Source: Granulicatella sp041433555 (lineage in GTDB: Bacteria; Bacillota; Bacilli; Lactobacillales; Aerococcaceae). Taken from it: 64,000 bases of DNA. The DNA lies in NCBI RefSeq assembly GCF_041433555.1, contig NZ_JAPWBR010000003.1, forward strand, positions 51,006 to 115,005. The letters are read 5' to 3'. Positions 44,346 through 53,234 of this stretch are shown piece after piece. The translations under genes and the position numbers were made by a program. A model generated the notes under the pieces. The model was not told the DNA's origin and did no database searches. It saw nothing but the letters and a program-made list of their open reading frames with translations. Position 1 is the first letter of the stretch; every line of letters begins with the position of its first letter.

Positions 44346-45959
44346 TTAAGCTTCCATTAATAATAATTCTGGATCGTTTAATAGACGTTTGATTTCGTTC
44401 ATAGCTTTTTGAGCAGTTGCGCCGTCCACGATACGGTGGTCAAAGCTTAATGATAATTTCATGTTACGTCCGATTACGATTTCATCGTTTTCGTTGATTA
44501 CTGGTTCGCGAACGATTGTACCAACACCTAAAATCGCAACTTCAGGGTAGTTGATAACTGGAGTGAACCAACCGCCACCTACTGAACCGATGTTAGAGAT
44601 TGTAATTGTTCCTTGTCCCATTTCTGCAGCTGTTAATTTACCTTCATGAGCTTTTGCAGCTAATGCGTTAATTTCATCTGCAATACCGAACATGCTCTTA
44701 GTGTTCGCATCTTTGATATTTGGAACGAATAAACCTAAATCTGTATCTGTAGCGATACCGATATTGATGTAGTTTTTGTAAACAATTTCTTGAGATGCAT
44801 CGTCGATAGAAGCATTCAATACTGGGAATTTCTTCATTGCTACTGCTAAAGCTTTAACAACGTAAGGTAAGAATGTTAATTTAGTACCTTGTGCAGCTGC
44901 AACATCTTTGAATTTCTTACGGTGATCCCAAAGTTTAGAAACTTCAACTTGGTCATGTAATGTAACGTGTGGTGCAGTGTGTTTGCTGTTAACCATTGCT
45001 TTAGAGATTGCTTTACGCATTGGAGTTAATTTAACGCGTTCTTCACGTTCTGCTGATCCAACGAATGGTTTAGCTGGAGCTGGAGCCGCTACTGGTGTAG
45101 ATGCTTGAGCTGGAGCTGCTGCAGGAGCTTCTACTGCTGCTGGAGCTGCTGGAGCTGCTACTGGTGCGCCACCGAAGTTATCGATGTCTTCACGAGTTAC
45201 GCGTCCACCTTTACCAGTTGGAACTACTGCTGTAATATCAACGCCTTTTTCACGTGCGTATTGACGAACTGAAGGCATCGCTAATACTAATTTACCAGGG
45301 TTGCTTGCTGCAGGAACTCCTGTTGGAGCTGCAGGTGCCGCTGGAGCTGCTGCTGGTGCTGGAGCTGCAGGTGCTGCTGGAGCCGCTGCTGCAGGTGCGT
45401 GAGAACCGCCTTCTGTTGCGATTTCAACGATAACATCACCAACGTGAGCTACTGTTCCTTCAGATACTAAAACTGCTGTTACAGTTCCAGATACTGGAGA
45501 AGGAATTTCTTCTACAGATTTGTCGTTTTGTACTTCGAATAAAATGTCATCTTCAGCAATCTTGTCGCCTACTTTGATGTCGATTTTAACGATTTCACCT
45601 TCTGCAATTCCTTCACCGATGTCAGGTAATTTGAATTGGAAAGTGCTTGATGCTGCTGGTGCAGCTGGTGCAGGTGCTGCCGCTGGAGCCGCTGCTGGTG
45701 CAGATGCTTCTGCTGGGCCAGAACCATCGTCGATAACAACGATAACGTCGCCTACGCGAGCTACTGTACCTTCTTGAACTTTAACTTCTAATACTTTACC
45801 ACTTACTGGAGAAGGAATTTCTTCTACAGATTTGTCGTTTTGTACTTCGAATAAAATATCATCTTCTTGAATTGTATCTCCGACTTTAATGTCGATTTTT
45901 ACGATTTCGCCTTCTGCGATACCTTCACCGATATCAGGCATTTTAAATTGGAAAGCCAT
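44346..45959 (-). CDS. pdhC: Dihydrolipoamide acetyltransferase (PDH E2), two lipoyl domains
   Basis: E2 core of pyruvate dehydrogenase. Two nearly identical lipoyl domains (about residues 1-80 and 110-190) each contain FEVQNDKSVEEIPSPVSG, where the Lys of DKS is lipoylated. They are joined by Ala/Pro-rich linkers. Next is the E1/E3-binding domain (AMPSVRQYAREKGVDI, then GKGGRVTREDI) and the catalytic domain with DHRIVDGATA (catalytic His and Asp). The frame reaches 46004, but only MAFQFKMPDIGEGIAEGE fits the family start, giving 537 aa. Confidence 0.96.
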   Translation of the reverse strand: MAFQFKMPDIGEGIAEGEIVKIDIKVGDTIQEDDILFEVQNDKSVEEIPSPVSGKVLEVKVQEGTVARVGDVIVVIDDGSGPAEASAPAAAPAAAPAPAAPAASSTFQFKLPDIGEGIAEGEIVKIDIKVGDKIAEDDILFEVQNDKSVEEIPSPVSGTVTAVLVSEGTVAHVGDVIVEIATEGGSHAPAAAAPAAPAAPAPAAAPAAPAAPTGVPAASNPGKLVLAMPSVRQYAREKGVDITAVVPTGKGGRVTREDIDNFGGAPVAAPAAPAAVEAPAAAPAQASTPVAAPAPAKPFVGSAEREERVKLTPMRKAISKAMVNSKHTAPHVTLHDQVEVSKLWDHRKKFKDVAAAQGTKLTFLPYVVKALAVAMKKFPVLNASIDDASQEIVYKNYINIGIATDTDLGLFVPNIKDANTKSMFGIADEINALAAKAHEGKLTAAEMGQGTITISNIGSVGGGWFTPVINYPEVAILGVGTIVREPVINENDEIVIGRNMKLSLSFDHRIVDGATAQKAMNEIKRLLNDPELLLMEA

Positions 45960-45990
45960 GCTTGTACATCCCTTCTTATTTTTATAAAAC

Positions 45991-46025
45991 TCTAAAGAGC
46001 ACACTCATGCGAGAGGCTCTTTAGA
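45991..46025 (-). other. Intergenic hairpin between E1 beta and E2 genes
   Basis: TCTAAAGAGC and GCTCTTTAGA form a ten-base stem on the minus strand followed by GTTTTATAAAAA. It looks like a weak attenuator that could lower E2 relative to E1. Confidence 0.6.
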
Positions 46026-46040
46026 ATGAAAATTGTTGAA

Positions 46041-47018
46041 TTAGAAGTTCACTGTTTCGCGAACTTTAGCTTCAATATCGCTAGCATTTGGTAACCAGTC
46101 GTTTTCTGCTTGACCAAATGGGAAGATTGTATCTGGAGCTGCAACACGTCCGATTGGAGCTTCTAAACTTAAGATTGCACGTTCAGAAATTTCAGACATT
46201 ACCATTGCGCCGATACCAGCTTGACGTTGTGCTTCTTGAACAACAACTACGCGACCAGTTTTTTCAACTGAAGCTAAGATTGTGTCTAAGTCTAATGGAG
46301 AAACAGTACGTAAGTCGATAACTTCTACTGAGATTCCTTCTTTTTCTAAGTTTTCAGCAGCTTTAACAGCTTCACGAACCATTGCACCGTAAGTAATTAC
46401 AGATACGTCTTTACCTTCACGAGTTACTGCAGCTACTCCTAGAGGAACTGTGTATTCTCCTTCTGGAACTTCTTCACGGAATGAACGGTATAATTTCATG
46501 TGTTCTAAGTAAACAACTGGATCGTTGTCACGAATAGCTGAAATTAATAATCCTTTTGCATCGTATGGGTTTGAAGGGATAACCACTTTCAAACCTGGAG
46601 ATTGAGCTACTAAACCTTCTAAGTTATCTGAGTGTAATTCAGGTGTGTGTACCCCACCACCAAATGGTGAACGGAATACGATTGGCATGTTACGAGTTCC
46701 ACCCATACGGTAACGTGTACGAGCTGCTTGAGCTACCACGCTATCCATTACTTCGAATACGAATCCGAAGAATTGGATTTCAGGAACTGGACGGTAACCT
46801 TCTAAAGCTAAACCGATTGCTAAACCACCGATACCAGATTCTGCTAAAGGAGTGTTGAACACGCGGTCTTCACCGAATTCATCTTGAAGCCCTTGAGTTG
46901 CACGGAAAACCCCACCGTTTTTACCAACGTCTTCCCCGAAAATTAGGACATTTTCATCACGTTTTAATTCGACAGCCAAAGCATCAGTAATGGCTTGAAT
47001 CATTGTCATTTGTGCCAT
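46041..47018 (-). CDS. pdhB: Pyruvate dehydrogenase E1 component beta subunit
   Basis: This 325-residue transketolase-like subunit has FGEDVGKNGGVFRATQGL, FNTPLAESGIGGLAIGLALEG and YRPVPEIQFFGFVFE. The C-terminal swivel domain includes VVVQEAQRQAGIGA. With PdhA it decarboxylates pyruvate using thiamine diphosphate. It starts two bases after the pdhA stop. Confidence 0.96.
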   Translation of the reverse strand: MAQMTMIQAITDALAVELKRDENVLIFGEDVGKNGGVFRATQGLQDEFGEDRVFNTPLAESGIGGLAIGLALEGYRPVPEIQFFGFVFEVMDSVVAQAARTRYRMGGTRNMPIVFRSPFGGGVHTPELHSDNLEGLVAQSPGLKVVIPSNPYDAKGLLISAIRDNDPVVYLEHMKLYRSFREEVPEGEYTVPLGVAAVTREGKDVSVITYGAMVREAVKAAENLEKEGISVEVIDLRTVSPLDLDTILASVEKTGRVVVVQEAQRQAGIGAMVMSEISERAILSLEAPIGRVAAPDTIFPFGQAENDWLPNASDIEAKVRETVNF

Positions 47019-47020
47019 AA

Positions 47021-48127
47021 TTATTTATTCTCCTTTGCTTTAAAGTATTCGATTTGTTCTTTAATAACGTTTGTTGGTTCTTCAAACATTGTTTCTAAGA
47101 AGAATGAAACTTTTTGTTTAGGTTGTTTGTCAGCCTCTTTAATCGCTTCTTTGATTTCTTCTTTAGTTGCTTCAATTACTTCGTTTTCTTTTTCTTCTGA
47201 CCATAAGCCTTTAGCTGTTAGGTAGTTACGGAAACGAATTAATGGATCTTTCTTAGCCCATTCATCTTGAATTCCTTCTGGTTGGTAACGAGTTGGGTCG
47301 TCACCTGATAATGTATGAGGACCATAACGGAAGCAGATTGTTTCGATTAACACAGGACCGTTTCCAGCAACTGCGTATTCACGAGCTTTTTTAGTTACAG
47401 CGTAAACTGCTAATGGGTCCATACCATCCACTTGGATACCAGGGATACCAGCAGCAACTGCTTTTTGAGCTAATGTTGGAGCAGCTGTTTGTAACTCACG
47501 AGGAGTTGAAATTGCCCAACCGTTATTTTGAATGAAGAATACTGCAGGAGCTTGGTATGCACCAGCGTAGTTAATACCTTCATAGAAGTCCCCTTGTGAA
47601 GATCCTCCATCACCAGTATAAGTCACTGCAACATTTTTCTTACCACGTTTTTTAAGACCTAAAGCAACACCGGCTGCTTGAACATATTGAGCACCAATGA
47701 TGATTTGTGGTGGTAAAGCTTTTAATGATTCTGGGTACATGTTACCTGCAACATGTCCACGAGACCATAAGAATGCTTGTGATAATGGTAAACCGTGTTT
47801 TACTAATTGAGGTACATCACGGTAACCTGGTAATAGAACGTCGTCTTTTTCAAAAGCTTTGATAGAAGCTAATTGAGATGCTTCTTGTCCAGCTGTTGGA
47901 GCGTAGAAACCTAAACGTCCTTGACGGTTTAATGCAGTTGAACGTTCGTGTAAAATACGTGACCATACCATGTCAGTCATTAATTGAACTAACTCATCGT
48001 CAGATAAATCTGGTACTAAGTCAGGATTTACAACTTTTCCTTCTGCGTCTAACACTTGAACCATTTCGAAGTTCGTGTTACTTGGTGTGAAAAGTGCATC
48101 GAGATTGAATTTTTTCTTCGTTGCCAT
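47021..48127 (-). CDS. pdhA: Pyruvate dehydrogenase E1 component alpha subunit
   Basis: This 368-residue thiamine diphosphate-binding subunit has the ThDP motif TGDGGSSQGDFYEGINYAG ending in NN (IQNNGWAIS). RYGPHTLSGDDPTRY is the phosphorylation-loop equivalent. The 5' region of about 300 bases carries repeated 11-mers that may regulate this operon. Weak -10-like sequences are visible, but I could not define one promoter. Confidence 0.96.
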   Translation of the reverse strand: MATKKKFNLDALFTPSNTNFEMVQVLDAEGKVVNPDLVPDLSDDELVQLMTDMVWSRILHERSTALNRQGRLGFYAPTAGQEASQLASIKAFEKDDVLLPGYRDVPQLVKHGLPLSQAFLWSRGHVAGNMYPESLKALPPQIIIGAQYVQAAGVALGLKKRGKKNVAVTYTGDGGSSQGDFYEGINYAGAYQAPAVFFIQNNGWAISTPRELQTAAPTLAQKAVAAGIPGIQVDGMDPLAVYAVTKKAREYAVAGNGPVLIETICFRYGPHTLSGDDPTRYQPEGIQDEWAKKDPLIRFRNYLTAKGLWSEEKENEVIEATKEEIKEAIKEADKQPKQKVSFFLETMFEEPTNVIKEQIEYFKAKENK

Positions 48128-48435
48128 ACTTCTTTTTTCCCCTTTTCTATAAGAAATTGTGCTTAACAGACAAAACAGGTGGTTAAAACTGTACTATTCC
48201 CTCTGCTATCGTATAATAATTTAACAAACTTTTGTGAAATATGCAAGCAAAGAAGACTTTATGGAGCGTTTTTGTAAACTTTGTGAAAAAACTACCACTA
48301 TCTTACGCTAAATAAAGTCTTCTTTTATTCTGATTTGTTCATTCAATTTTCTGTTTTCACGTTTTTTCAGTAAATGAATTCTTAATTTTCACAATGAAAC
48401 TGTACTAGTCTGTTGGTGAAAACTGTACTAATATT
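48128..48435. promoter_or_regulatory. pdhA upstream region: three 11-mer direct repeats and an inverted repeat
   Basis: About 308 non-coding bases lie between pdhA and the dinB 3' end. AAACTGTACTA occurs three times, at 48186-48196, 48397-48407 and 48420-48430 (minus strand TAGTACAGTTT). A perfect 13-base inverted repeat AAAGAAGACTTTA / TAAAGTCTTCTTT spans 48249-48325 with an added AGCG/CGCT match inside. No T-run follows on the minus strand, so it is not a simple dinB terminator. No coding frame is present. Confidence 0.65.
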
Positions 48436-49494
48436 TTAAAACAGTTTTAATTGTTTATATAGTCTATTTGTATTTTCCAGATGCGAAACGGTGAGTCCTA
48501 TCAGTCTTATCGGGCGTTCTTGCATCATTTCTTCAAAAAGCTGAAGTGCAATCGAATAGATTTCCTCCTGTTTATTCAAATAATCACGCATTGTAACACT
48601 CTTCGTCATTGTATTAAATTCCAAATCTCTTAATTTAAGCGTGACGGTTCTTGCGGCAAGACTTCTCTTCTTCAACATCCGTTCTAATTCTTCTGAAAAC
48701 TCCTCCAAGTATCCCGTTAGAATACCATGGTCGGTCGTATCCTTTATTAAGGTTCGCTCTGTCCCGATGGATTTACGTTCCCTGTGAAGCGTCAGTTGGT
48801 CATTTGACTCCCCTCGTACTTGCAAGTACAATCGTGGACCAAGAGTGCCAAACTTCTTCTCCAGTTCTTCCTTAGACAATGGAAAGAGATCTTCTCCTGT
48901 TAGAATACCCGCTTGTTTCAATTTCTCTGCGCTCACTTTTCCAACTCCATAGAAATCTTCAATAGGAATTGTTCGAATAAACTCTTTAGCATTTTCAGGT
49001 GTAATGACGGTCACTCCAGAAGGCTTATGATAGCCTGATGCCATTTTCGCGAGAAACTTATTAAAGGACACGCCAACGGAACAAGTGAGTCCTGTTTTTT
49101 CATAGACATCCTTTTGAATCGCGTGTGCAATTATGGTTGCAGACGTCATCCCTTTTTTATTATCTGTGACATCTAAATAGGCTTCATCAATCGAGAGTGG
49201 CTCGATTAAATCTGTGTAGGTTCGAAACACTTCATGCACCTGAGCAGAAACTTCTTTATATAACTGATATCGCCCAGGCGTGAGTATGGCTTGTGGGCAG
49301 AGTTTCATGGCTTTTACTGTAGGCATCGCAGAACGCACGCCAAAAGCTCTCGCCTCATATGAACAAGTAGACACAACACCTCTTTGGTTAGGTTTCCCAC
49401 CGACAATCACAGGCTTTCCTCTCCACTCAGGATGGTCCCTTTGTTCCACCGATGCGAAAAACGCATCCATATCTACATGTAAAATTTTCCGCAT
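48436..49494 (-). CDS. dinB: DNA polymerase IV
   Basis: This 352-residue Y-family translesion polymerase has the catalytic residues in LHVDMDAFFASVE (Asp) and LSIDEAYLDVT (Asp-Glu). GVSFNKFLAKMASGYHKPSG and the HhH region VGKVSAEKLKQAGI follow, then the little-finger domain. No clear C-terminal beta-clamp motif of QLxLF form appears, although the final residues YKQLKLF are close to that pattern. Confidence 0.95.
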   Translation of the reverse strand: MRKILHVDMDAFFASVEQRDHPEWRGKPVIVGGKPNQRGVVSTCSYEARAFGVRSAMPTVKAMKLCPQAILTPGRYQLYKEVSAQVHEVFRTYTDLIEPLSIDEAYLDVTDNKKGMTSATIIAHAIQKDVYEKTGLTCSVGVSFNKFLAKMASGYHKPSGVTVITPENAKEFIRTIPIEDFYGVGKVSAEKLKQAGILTGEDLFPLSKEELEKKFGTLGPRLYLQVRGESNDQLTLHRERKSIGTERTLIKDTTDHGILTGYLEEFSEELERMLKKRSLAARTVTLKLRDLEFNTMTKSVTMRDYLNKQEEIYSIALQLFEEMMQERPIRLIGLTVSHLENTNRLYKQLKLF

Positions 49495-49559
49495 CGATTT
49501 CCCTCTCTTTCTATCAACGTTTCTTCTCTATCTTATCGATTTTTGATGAAAAATAAAAA

Positions 49560-49581
49560 CGGAATGCACATTGGCACTCCG
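49560..49581 (-). terminator. Terminator after the 147-residue membrane protein gene
   Basis: Minus strand CGGAGTGC and GCATTCCG (a G-T pair included) form the stem, followed by TTTTTATTTTT. Confidence 0.85.
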
Positions 49582-49588
49582 CTTGCGT

Positions 49589-50032
49589 CTATTCATTGTT
49601 TGCTATGAATCTTTTTCTTGCAAAATAGCGAATGATTTTTGCAACCACGATTCCATTTGTGATGGCAAAGATGACTATCTGCACAACGCCTGCTCGTTGG
49701 ATGACTTGCTGCATCCATTCATCAAGTGCTAAATCTGTTGCGTATTTTAAAACAGTAACACCAAACGCTCGAACGACTAATGTAAGCCATGCGATACAAA
49801 GTAGCCCCGCATTTTCAATAATAAATTCAAAGAAATCATCCGGGAATTTCTTCTTCGCAAATTCCATTCCAAATACAATGACTAAAATCAGTATACTGAG
49901 AATGACAACATGCCATCCTTGAGTTGTAATAAAAGCATTCCCTAAGTTCATTAAGGTTGCTGTTAGCACTAAATAGAGAATGGTTAAAACAGCGACGATA
50001 TTATAGTAAATCAACATCAGTTTTTTCATCAT
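49589..50032 (-). CDS. Hypothetical membrane protein (4 TM segments)
   Basis: This 147-residue protein has likely membrane spans at residues about 6-28, 40-58, 70-92 and 112-130. A short acidic loop (KKFPDDFFEF) lies between the second and third. The C-terminus is basic (KIIRYFARKRF). I do not recognise the family. A good ribosome binding site (GGAGGGA) and its own terminator support a real gene. It stands alone between dinB and the first LPxTG gene. Function unknown. Confidence 0.75.
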   Translation of the reverse strand: MMKKLMLIYYNIVAVLTILYLVLTATLMNLGNAFITTQGWHVVILSILILVIVFGMEFAKKKFPDDFFEFIIENAGLLCIAWLTLVVRAFGVTVLKYATDLALDEWMQQVIQRAGVVQIVIFAITNGIVVAKIIRYFARKRFIANNE

Positions 50033-50128
50033 TATCCCTCCATTTCAACTCTTCTATCTACTTCTATTGTACTCCTCCTAAAAGCGGACTTCAATCATTC
50101 ATTTTCTTATTCATTTTGGAAATAAAAA

Positions 50129-50155
50129 AAGACTGACAGAGAACCTGCCAGTCTT
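50129..50155 (-). terminator. Terminator of the collagen-binding-type adhesin gene
   Basis: Minus strand AAGACTGGCA pairs with TGTCAGTCTT and is followed by seven T. Confidence 0.9.
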
Positions 50156-50166
50156 ACTTATTTAAA

Positions 50167-51978
50167 TTAATTTTTGCTTTCTTCGTCAGAATCTTTTTTC
50201 TTAGCGAATACTAACACTCCAACTGCTGCAACTACTAAAAGTGCACCAATCACCATATAGATTGTTTGGTTGCCAGTACCTGTGTTTGGAAGTTCTTCAG
50301 TTACAGTTGTTGAAGTTTCTTCAACTGTTGTAACTGTTGTTTCTTCTGTTGTAGAGGTAGTTGTTGTTGCCGTTGTATTTGTTTCTTCCTCTGTAGAGGT
50401 AGTTGTTGTTGTCGTTGTAGTTGTTTCTTCCTCTGTAGAGGTAGTTGTTGTTGTCGTTGTAGTTGTTTCTTCCTCTGTAGAGGTAGTTGTTGTTGTCGTT
50501 GTAGTTGTTTCTTCCTCTGTAGAGGTAGTAGTTGTTGTCGTTGTAGTTGTTTCTTCCTCTTTAGGAGTATCTTTCACATGTAAGATGCTTCCATCTTTAC
50601 CAAGAGTTACTGTATATTCAGTTTCATCTAATTCGTAACCTTCTGGAGCAGTTTTCTCTTTAATCTTGAATTCTTTACCAGCATATTTTTCATCGAATTG
50701 TGATGAAACCGCATGACCTTCTTCGTCAGTAGTCACTTCAACTGTATTTCCATCTGGATCTGTAATGACATATACAGCACCTTGAACAGGATTCAATGTT
50801 TTCTCGTCTACTTTGCTCACTTTAACTGTGTAAGCACTCGTTGCTTCGATTGTACCTGAGAAGAGTGAAGTTGCACTTGCTGTGAATGTTGTTTCAGTCG
50901 TATTTGTACGACGAGTGACAGGTGTACCGTCTGCTTTTGCTACAGAAACCATATTTTGAACTTTACTTCCATCATTTGGAGTTGTTGTGTCATAAGTGAC
51001 ATAGTATTTTTTAGTTCCATCTTTGAATGTGATTGTAAAGTTCGTATAGTTTTCATTCCAGTTTACTGTGTAGTCAGTTCCTTCTACTAATTGTACGAAA
51101 TCCGATTCTTTACCAGATGTTGTTTCGTTCATTGAAGGTGCATTGTACACGACTAATGATTCAGGAATATATTGAATCGAAGCAGTAGATGGGTCACTTG
51201 GCAATGTATCAGTTAATACTAAGTTTTCCCCTAAGTTATCTCCACTCGTGTTTACACGTACTTTCCATTCTGAAACGTATTGGCCAGAACCTTTTGAACC
51301 TGCAGCTTCTAATTTTGCTGATGTCCAAGCTTTATTAGCTGCTTGCCCACCAATTTTTGCAAAGTTTTCTTTACCAATTGAATCTGTTTCATTTGAAAGA
51401 GTTTGGACATTATGCGTTTGCGTAATTGTTGTCTTCATTGAAGGTGAATCAAATGTTACGGGTTGGTTCGAAACATTCTTCTTATATAAGAAGTTTAGCG
51501 CCAAAGTTCCTTTGACCTCTTTGACTGTATCCGCACCTTTTGCTGCTAAATATTGGTCAAGGTTCTTCAGTGTGACTGTAATCGTCCCACCTTGGTTATC
51601 TCCATGGCCTTCAAAATGTGCATCCGCAATTGGTACATTCGTTGCTAAATCAACTAATTCCACGTCATGATTATCATAGAAAGTAATCTCAGCCGGAACC
51701 TCTAATTTAAAGAAATCACCATTTTGAATATCTCCATTGTAATGCTCTAAGTCAAATACCGCTCTTAATTTATAGGCTCTATTTGTAAGGATTTGATAGA
51801 CTCCATTTGCATCTGGACTTAATTTTGTATCCGATTGATCAAGAAGTTCTAATCCTGAAATTACGTTTTGAAGCTCTTTTCCTTCAGCTGCTTTTGCTGA
51901 AGTGTTTCCTAAAAACACCAATGATAAAATCACCAATAAAGTTGCGAACAAACCAAACCATTTACTCTTTTTCTTCAT
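50167..51978 (-). CDS. LPxTG surface adhesin with collagen-binding-like and SpaA/CnaB domains
   Basis: This 603-residue wall-anchored protein has a signal peptide (WFGLFATLLVILSLVFLGNTSAKAAEG) at residues 1-32. Two MSCRAMM-like beta domains follow (about 40-370; GQYVSEWKVRVNTSG marks the second). Next is a SpaA/CnaB fold (about 385-475) with the isopeptide Lys in YTVKVSKVDEKTLNPVQGA and the Glu in KIKEKTAPEGYELDE. A Thr/Glu stalk of five 14-residue repeats follows, then LPNTG, a hydrophobic span and a short charged tail. It probably binds host matrix; collagen is suggested by fold only. It is followed by its own terminator. Confidence 0.9.
   Translation of the reverse strand: MKKKSKWFGLFATLLVILSLVFLGNTSAKAAEGKELQNVISGLELLDQSDTKLSPDANGVYQILTNRAYKLRAVFDLEHYNGDIQNGDFFKLEVPAEITFYDNHDVELVDLATNVPIADAHFEGHGDNQGGTITVTLKNLDQYLAAKGADTVKEVKGTLALNFLYKKNVSNQPVTFDSPSMKTTITQTHNVQTLSNETDSIGKENFAKIGGQAANKAWTSAKLEAAGSKGSGQYVSEWKVRVNTSGDNLGENLVLTDTLPSDPSTASIQYIPESLVVYNAPSMNETTSGKESDFVQLVEGTDYTVNWNENYTNFTITFKDGTKKYYVTYDTTTPNDGSKVQNMVSVAKADGTPVTRRTNTTETTFTASATSLFSGTIEATSAYTVKVSKVDEKTLNPVQGAVYVITDPDGNTVEVTTDEEGHAVSSQFDEKYAGKEFKIKEKTAPEGYELDETEYTVTLGKDGSILHVKDTPKEEETTTTTTTTTSTEEETTTTTTTTTSTEEETTTTTTTTTSTEEETTTTTTTTTSTEEETNTTATTTTSTTEETTVTTVEETSTTVTEELPNTGTGNQTIYMVIGALLVVAAVGVLVFAKKKDSDEESKN
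50345..50570 (-). repeat. 42-base tandem repeat encoding the Thr/Glu stalk
   Basis: Five units of 42 bases each encode STEEE plus nine Thr. Several units are identical at the DNA level, including codon choice, which points to recent slippage or recombination. Unit number is expected to vary between strains. Confidence 0.88.
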
Positions 51979-52045
51979 AAAAACCCTTCTTTCTTTTAAC
52001 CGTTTTCACTATGGTACCACAAACTTCATACTAAAGGCAAAAAAA

Positions 52046-52076
52046 TAGAGCAAGTGGGCATATTCCACTTACTCTA
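52046..52076 (-). terminator. Terminator of the fhs-thyA-dfrA-ung operon
   Basis: Minus strand TAGAGTAAGTGG pairs with CCACTTGCTCTA and is followed by seven T. The 5' arm begins inside the last codons of ung, so the stop codon lies in the hairpin. Confidence 0.88.
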
Positions 52077-52725
52077 CACGCCAATCAATTGGTTGTTGAC
52101 CTGTTTTCTTTAAAAATTCATTAATTTGACTAAAAGGTTTGCTTCCAAAGAATCCGCGGTATGACGACAGCGGGCTTGGATGTGGCGCCTTTAAAATCAA
52201 ATGATTGGGATTAGTAATCAGCTTTTCTTTTGATTGTGCTGGTTTCCCCCACAATACAAAGACGATTGGATGATCACTTTGATTAAGAGAAGTAATGACT
52301 GCATCGGTAAAAGTTTCCCAACCTTGACCACGATGACTATTCGCCTCATGTGCACGAACTGTCAATACTGTGTTCAAAAGCAACACGCCTTGCTTTGCCC
52401 AAGCGGTTAAATCCCCACTCTTTGCAACAGGAATGCCAAGGTCGCTTTCAAGTTCCTTATAAATATTGAGTAATGAAGGTGGCAAGGCGATTCCTTTTTG
52501 CACGGAGAAACTTAGACCATGTGCTTGGTTATCGCCATGATAAGGATCTTGACCAAGAATCACCACTTTCACGTTATCAAATGGTGTCAGTTCCAAGGCC
52601 TTAAAGACATTCTCTGCAGCAGGAAATACTTTGTGATGATTTCGCTCGCTTTGTTCAAAGGCACGTACTGCATGGAAATACTCTTTTTTCTTCTCCTCAC
52701 CAATAACATCATGCCACGTTGTCAT
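52069..52725 (-). CDS. ung: Uracil-DNA glycosylase
   Basis: This 218-residue family 1 UDG has the catalytic Asp and water-activating loop GQDPYHGDNQAHGLSFSV, the Asn-containing LLLNTVLTVRAHEANSH, and the His of the intercalation loop HPSPLSSYRGF. It removes uracil from DNA. It is encoded after thyA and dfrA, which keep dUMP low, so the operon joins prevention and repair of uracil in DNA. Its start overlaps the dfrA stop by four bases. Confidence 0.96.
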   Translation of the reverse strand: MTTWHDVIGEEKKKEYFHAVRAFEQSERNHHKVFPAAENVFKALELTPFDNVKVVILGQDPYHGDNQAHGLSFSVQKGIALPPSLLNIYKELESDLGIPVAKSGDLTAWAKQGVLLLNTVLTVRAHEANSHRGQGWETFTDAVITSLNQSDHPIVFVLWGKPAQSKEKLITNPNHLILKAPHPSPLSSYRGFFGSKPFSQINEFLKKTGQQPIDWRVE

Positions 52726-53219
52726 AGAGTATCCTCTTTTCTCTCGTAGATTTCAAACGTATGTGGGTAGACATTTTTTTCATCCACTTCACCTTCGAGT
52801 GACTTCACTTTCACGAAATCGCCCCATGGAAAATCGGTTGGGAAATACGTATCCCCTTCAAATGTATGATGTATTCGTGTGCAATATAAAAGCTCCACAT
52901 GGTCTTTTAGAAGACGGTAGACTTCTGCACCACCACACACATAAATATCCTCGTGTTTGGAATCTTCGATAATCGCATCAATATCAGTAACGACTTCAGC
53001 ACCTGGTACTTCATAATCGTTGCTTCTTGTTAAAAGAACAGTTTGACGTCCTGGAAGCAAGCGACTCCCCATCCCTTCGAACGTTTTACGTCCCATAAGG
53101 ATGGTTTGTCCCATCGTTACTTCTTTAAAGAATTTCAAATCATTCGGCAATCGCCAAGGAAGCGTGTTGTCTTTTCCAACAAGTCCTTGTTCATCTTGAG
53201 CCCAAATATAAATTAACAT
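52722..53219 (-). CDS. dfrA: Dihydrofolate reductase
   Basis: This 165-residue chromosomal DHFR has IWAQDEQGLVGKDNTLPWRLPNDLKFFK (written within the family N-terminal pattern), the catalytic Asp in LPNDLKFF, GRKTFEGMG and VCGGAEVYRLL. It regenerates tetrahydrofolate after ThyA. It lies 15 bases after thyA. This is the housekeeping type and trimethoprim target; nothing suggests an acquired resistance form. Confidence 0.95.
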   Translation of the reverse strand: MLIYIWAQDEQGLVGKDNTLPWRLPNDLKFFKEVTMGQTILMGRKTFEGMGSRLLPGRQTVLLTRSNDYEVPGAEVVTDIDAIIEDSKHEDIYVCGGAEVYRLLKDHVELLYCTRIHHTFEGDTYFPTDFPWGDFVKVKSLEGEVDEKNVYPHTFEIYERKEDTL

Positions 53220-53234
53220 CTGTCTCCTCCAGTA

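Noticed and set aside
48249..48325. dinB terminator
   Set aside because: The stem is good, but the 50-base loop is long and no T-run follows on the minus strand. I list it only as an inverted repeat.
50270..50638. Val-rich plus-strand frames opposite the Thr/Glu repeats (also 59993-60463 and 57890-58135)
   Set aside because: These are mirror translations of the low-complexity stalk repeats; no ribosome binding sites or promoters on that strand.
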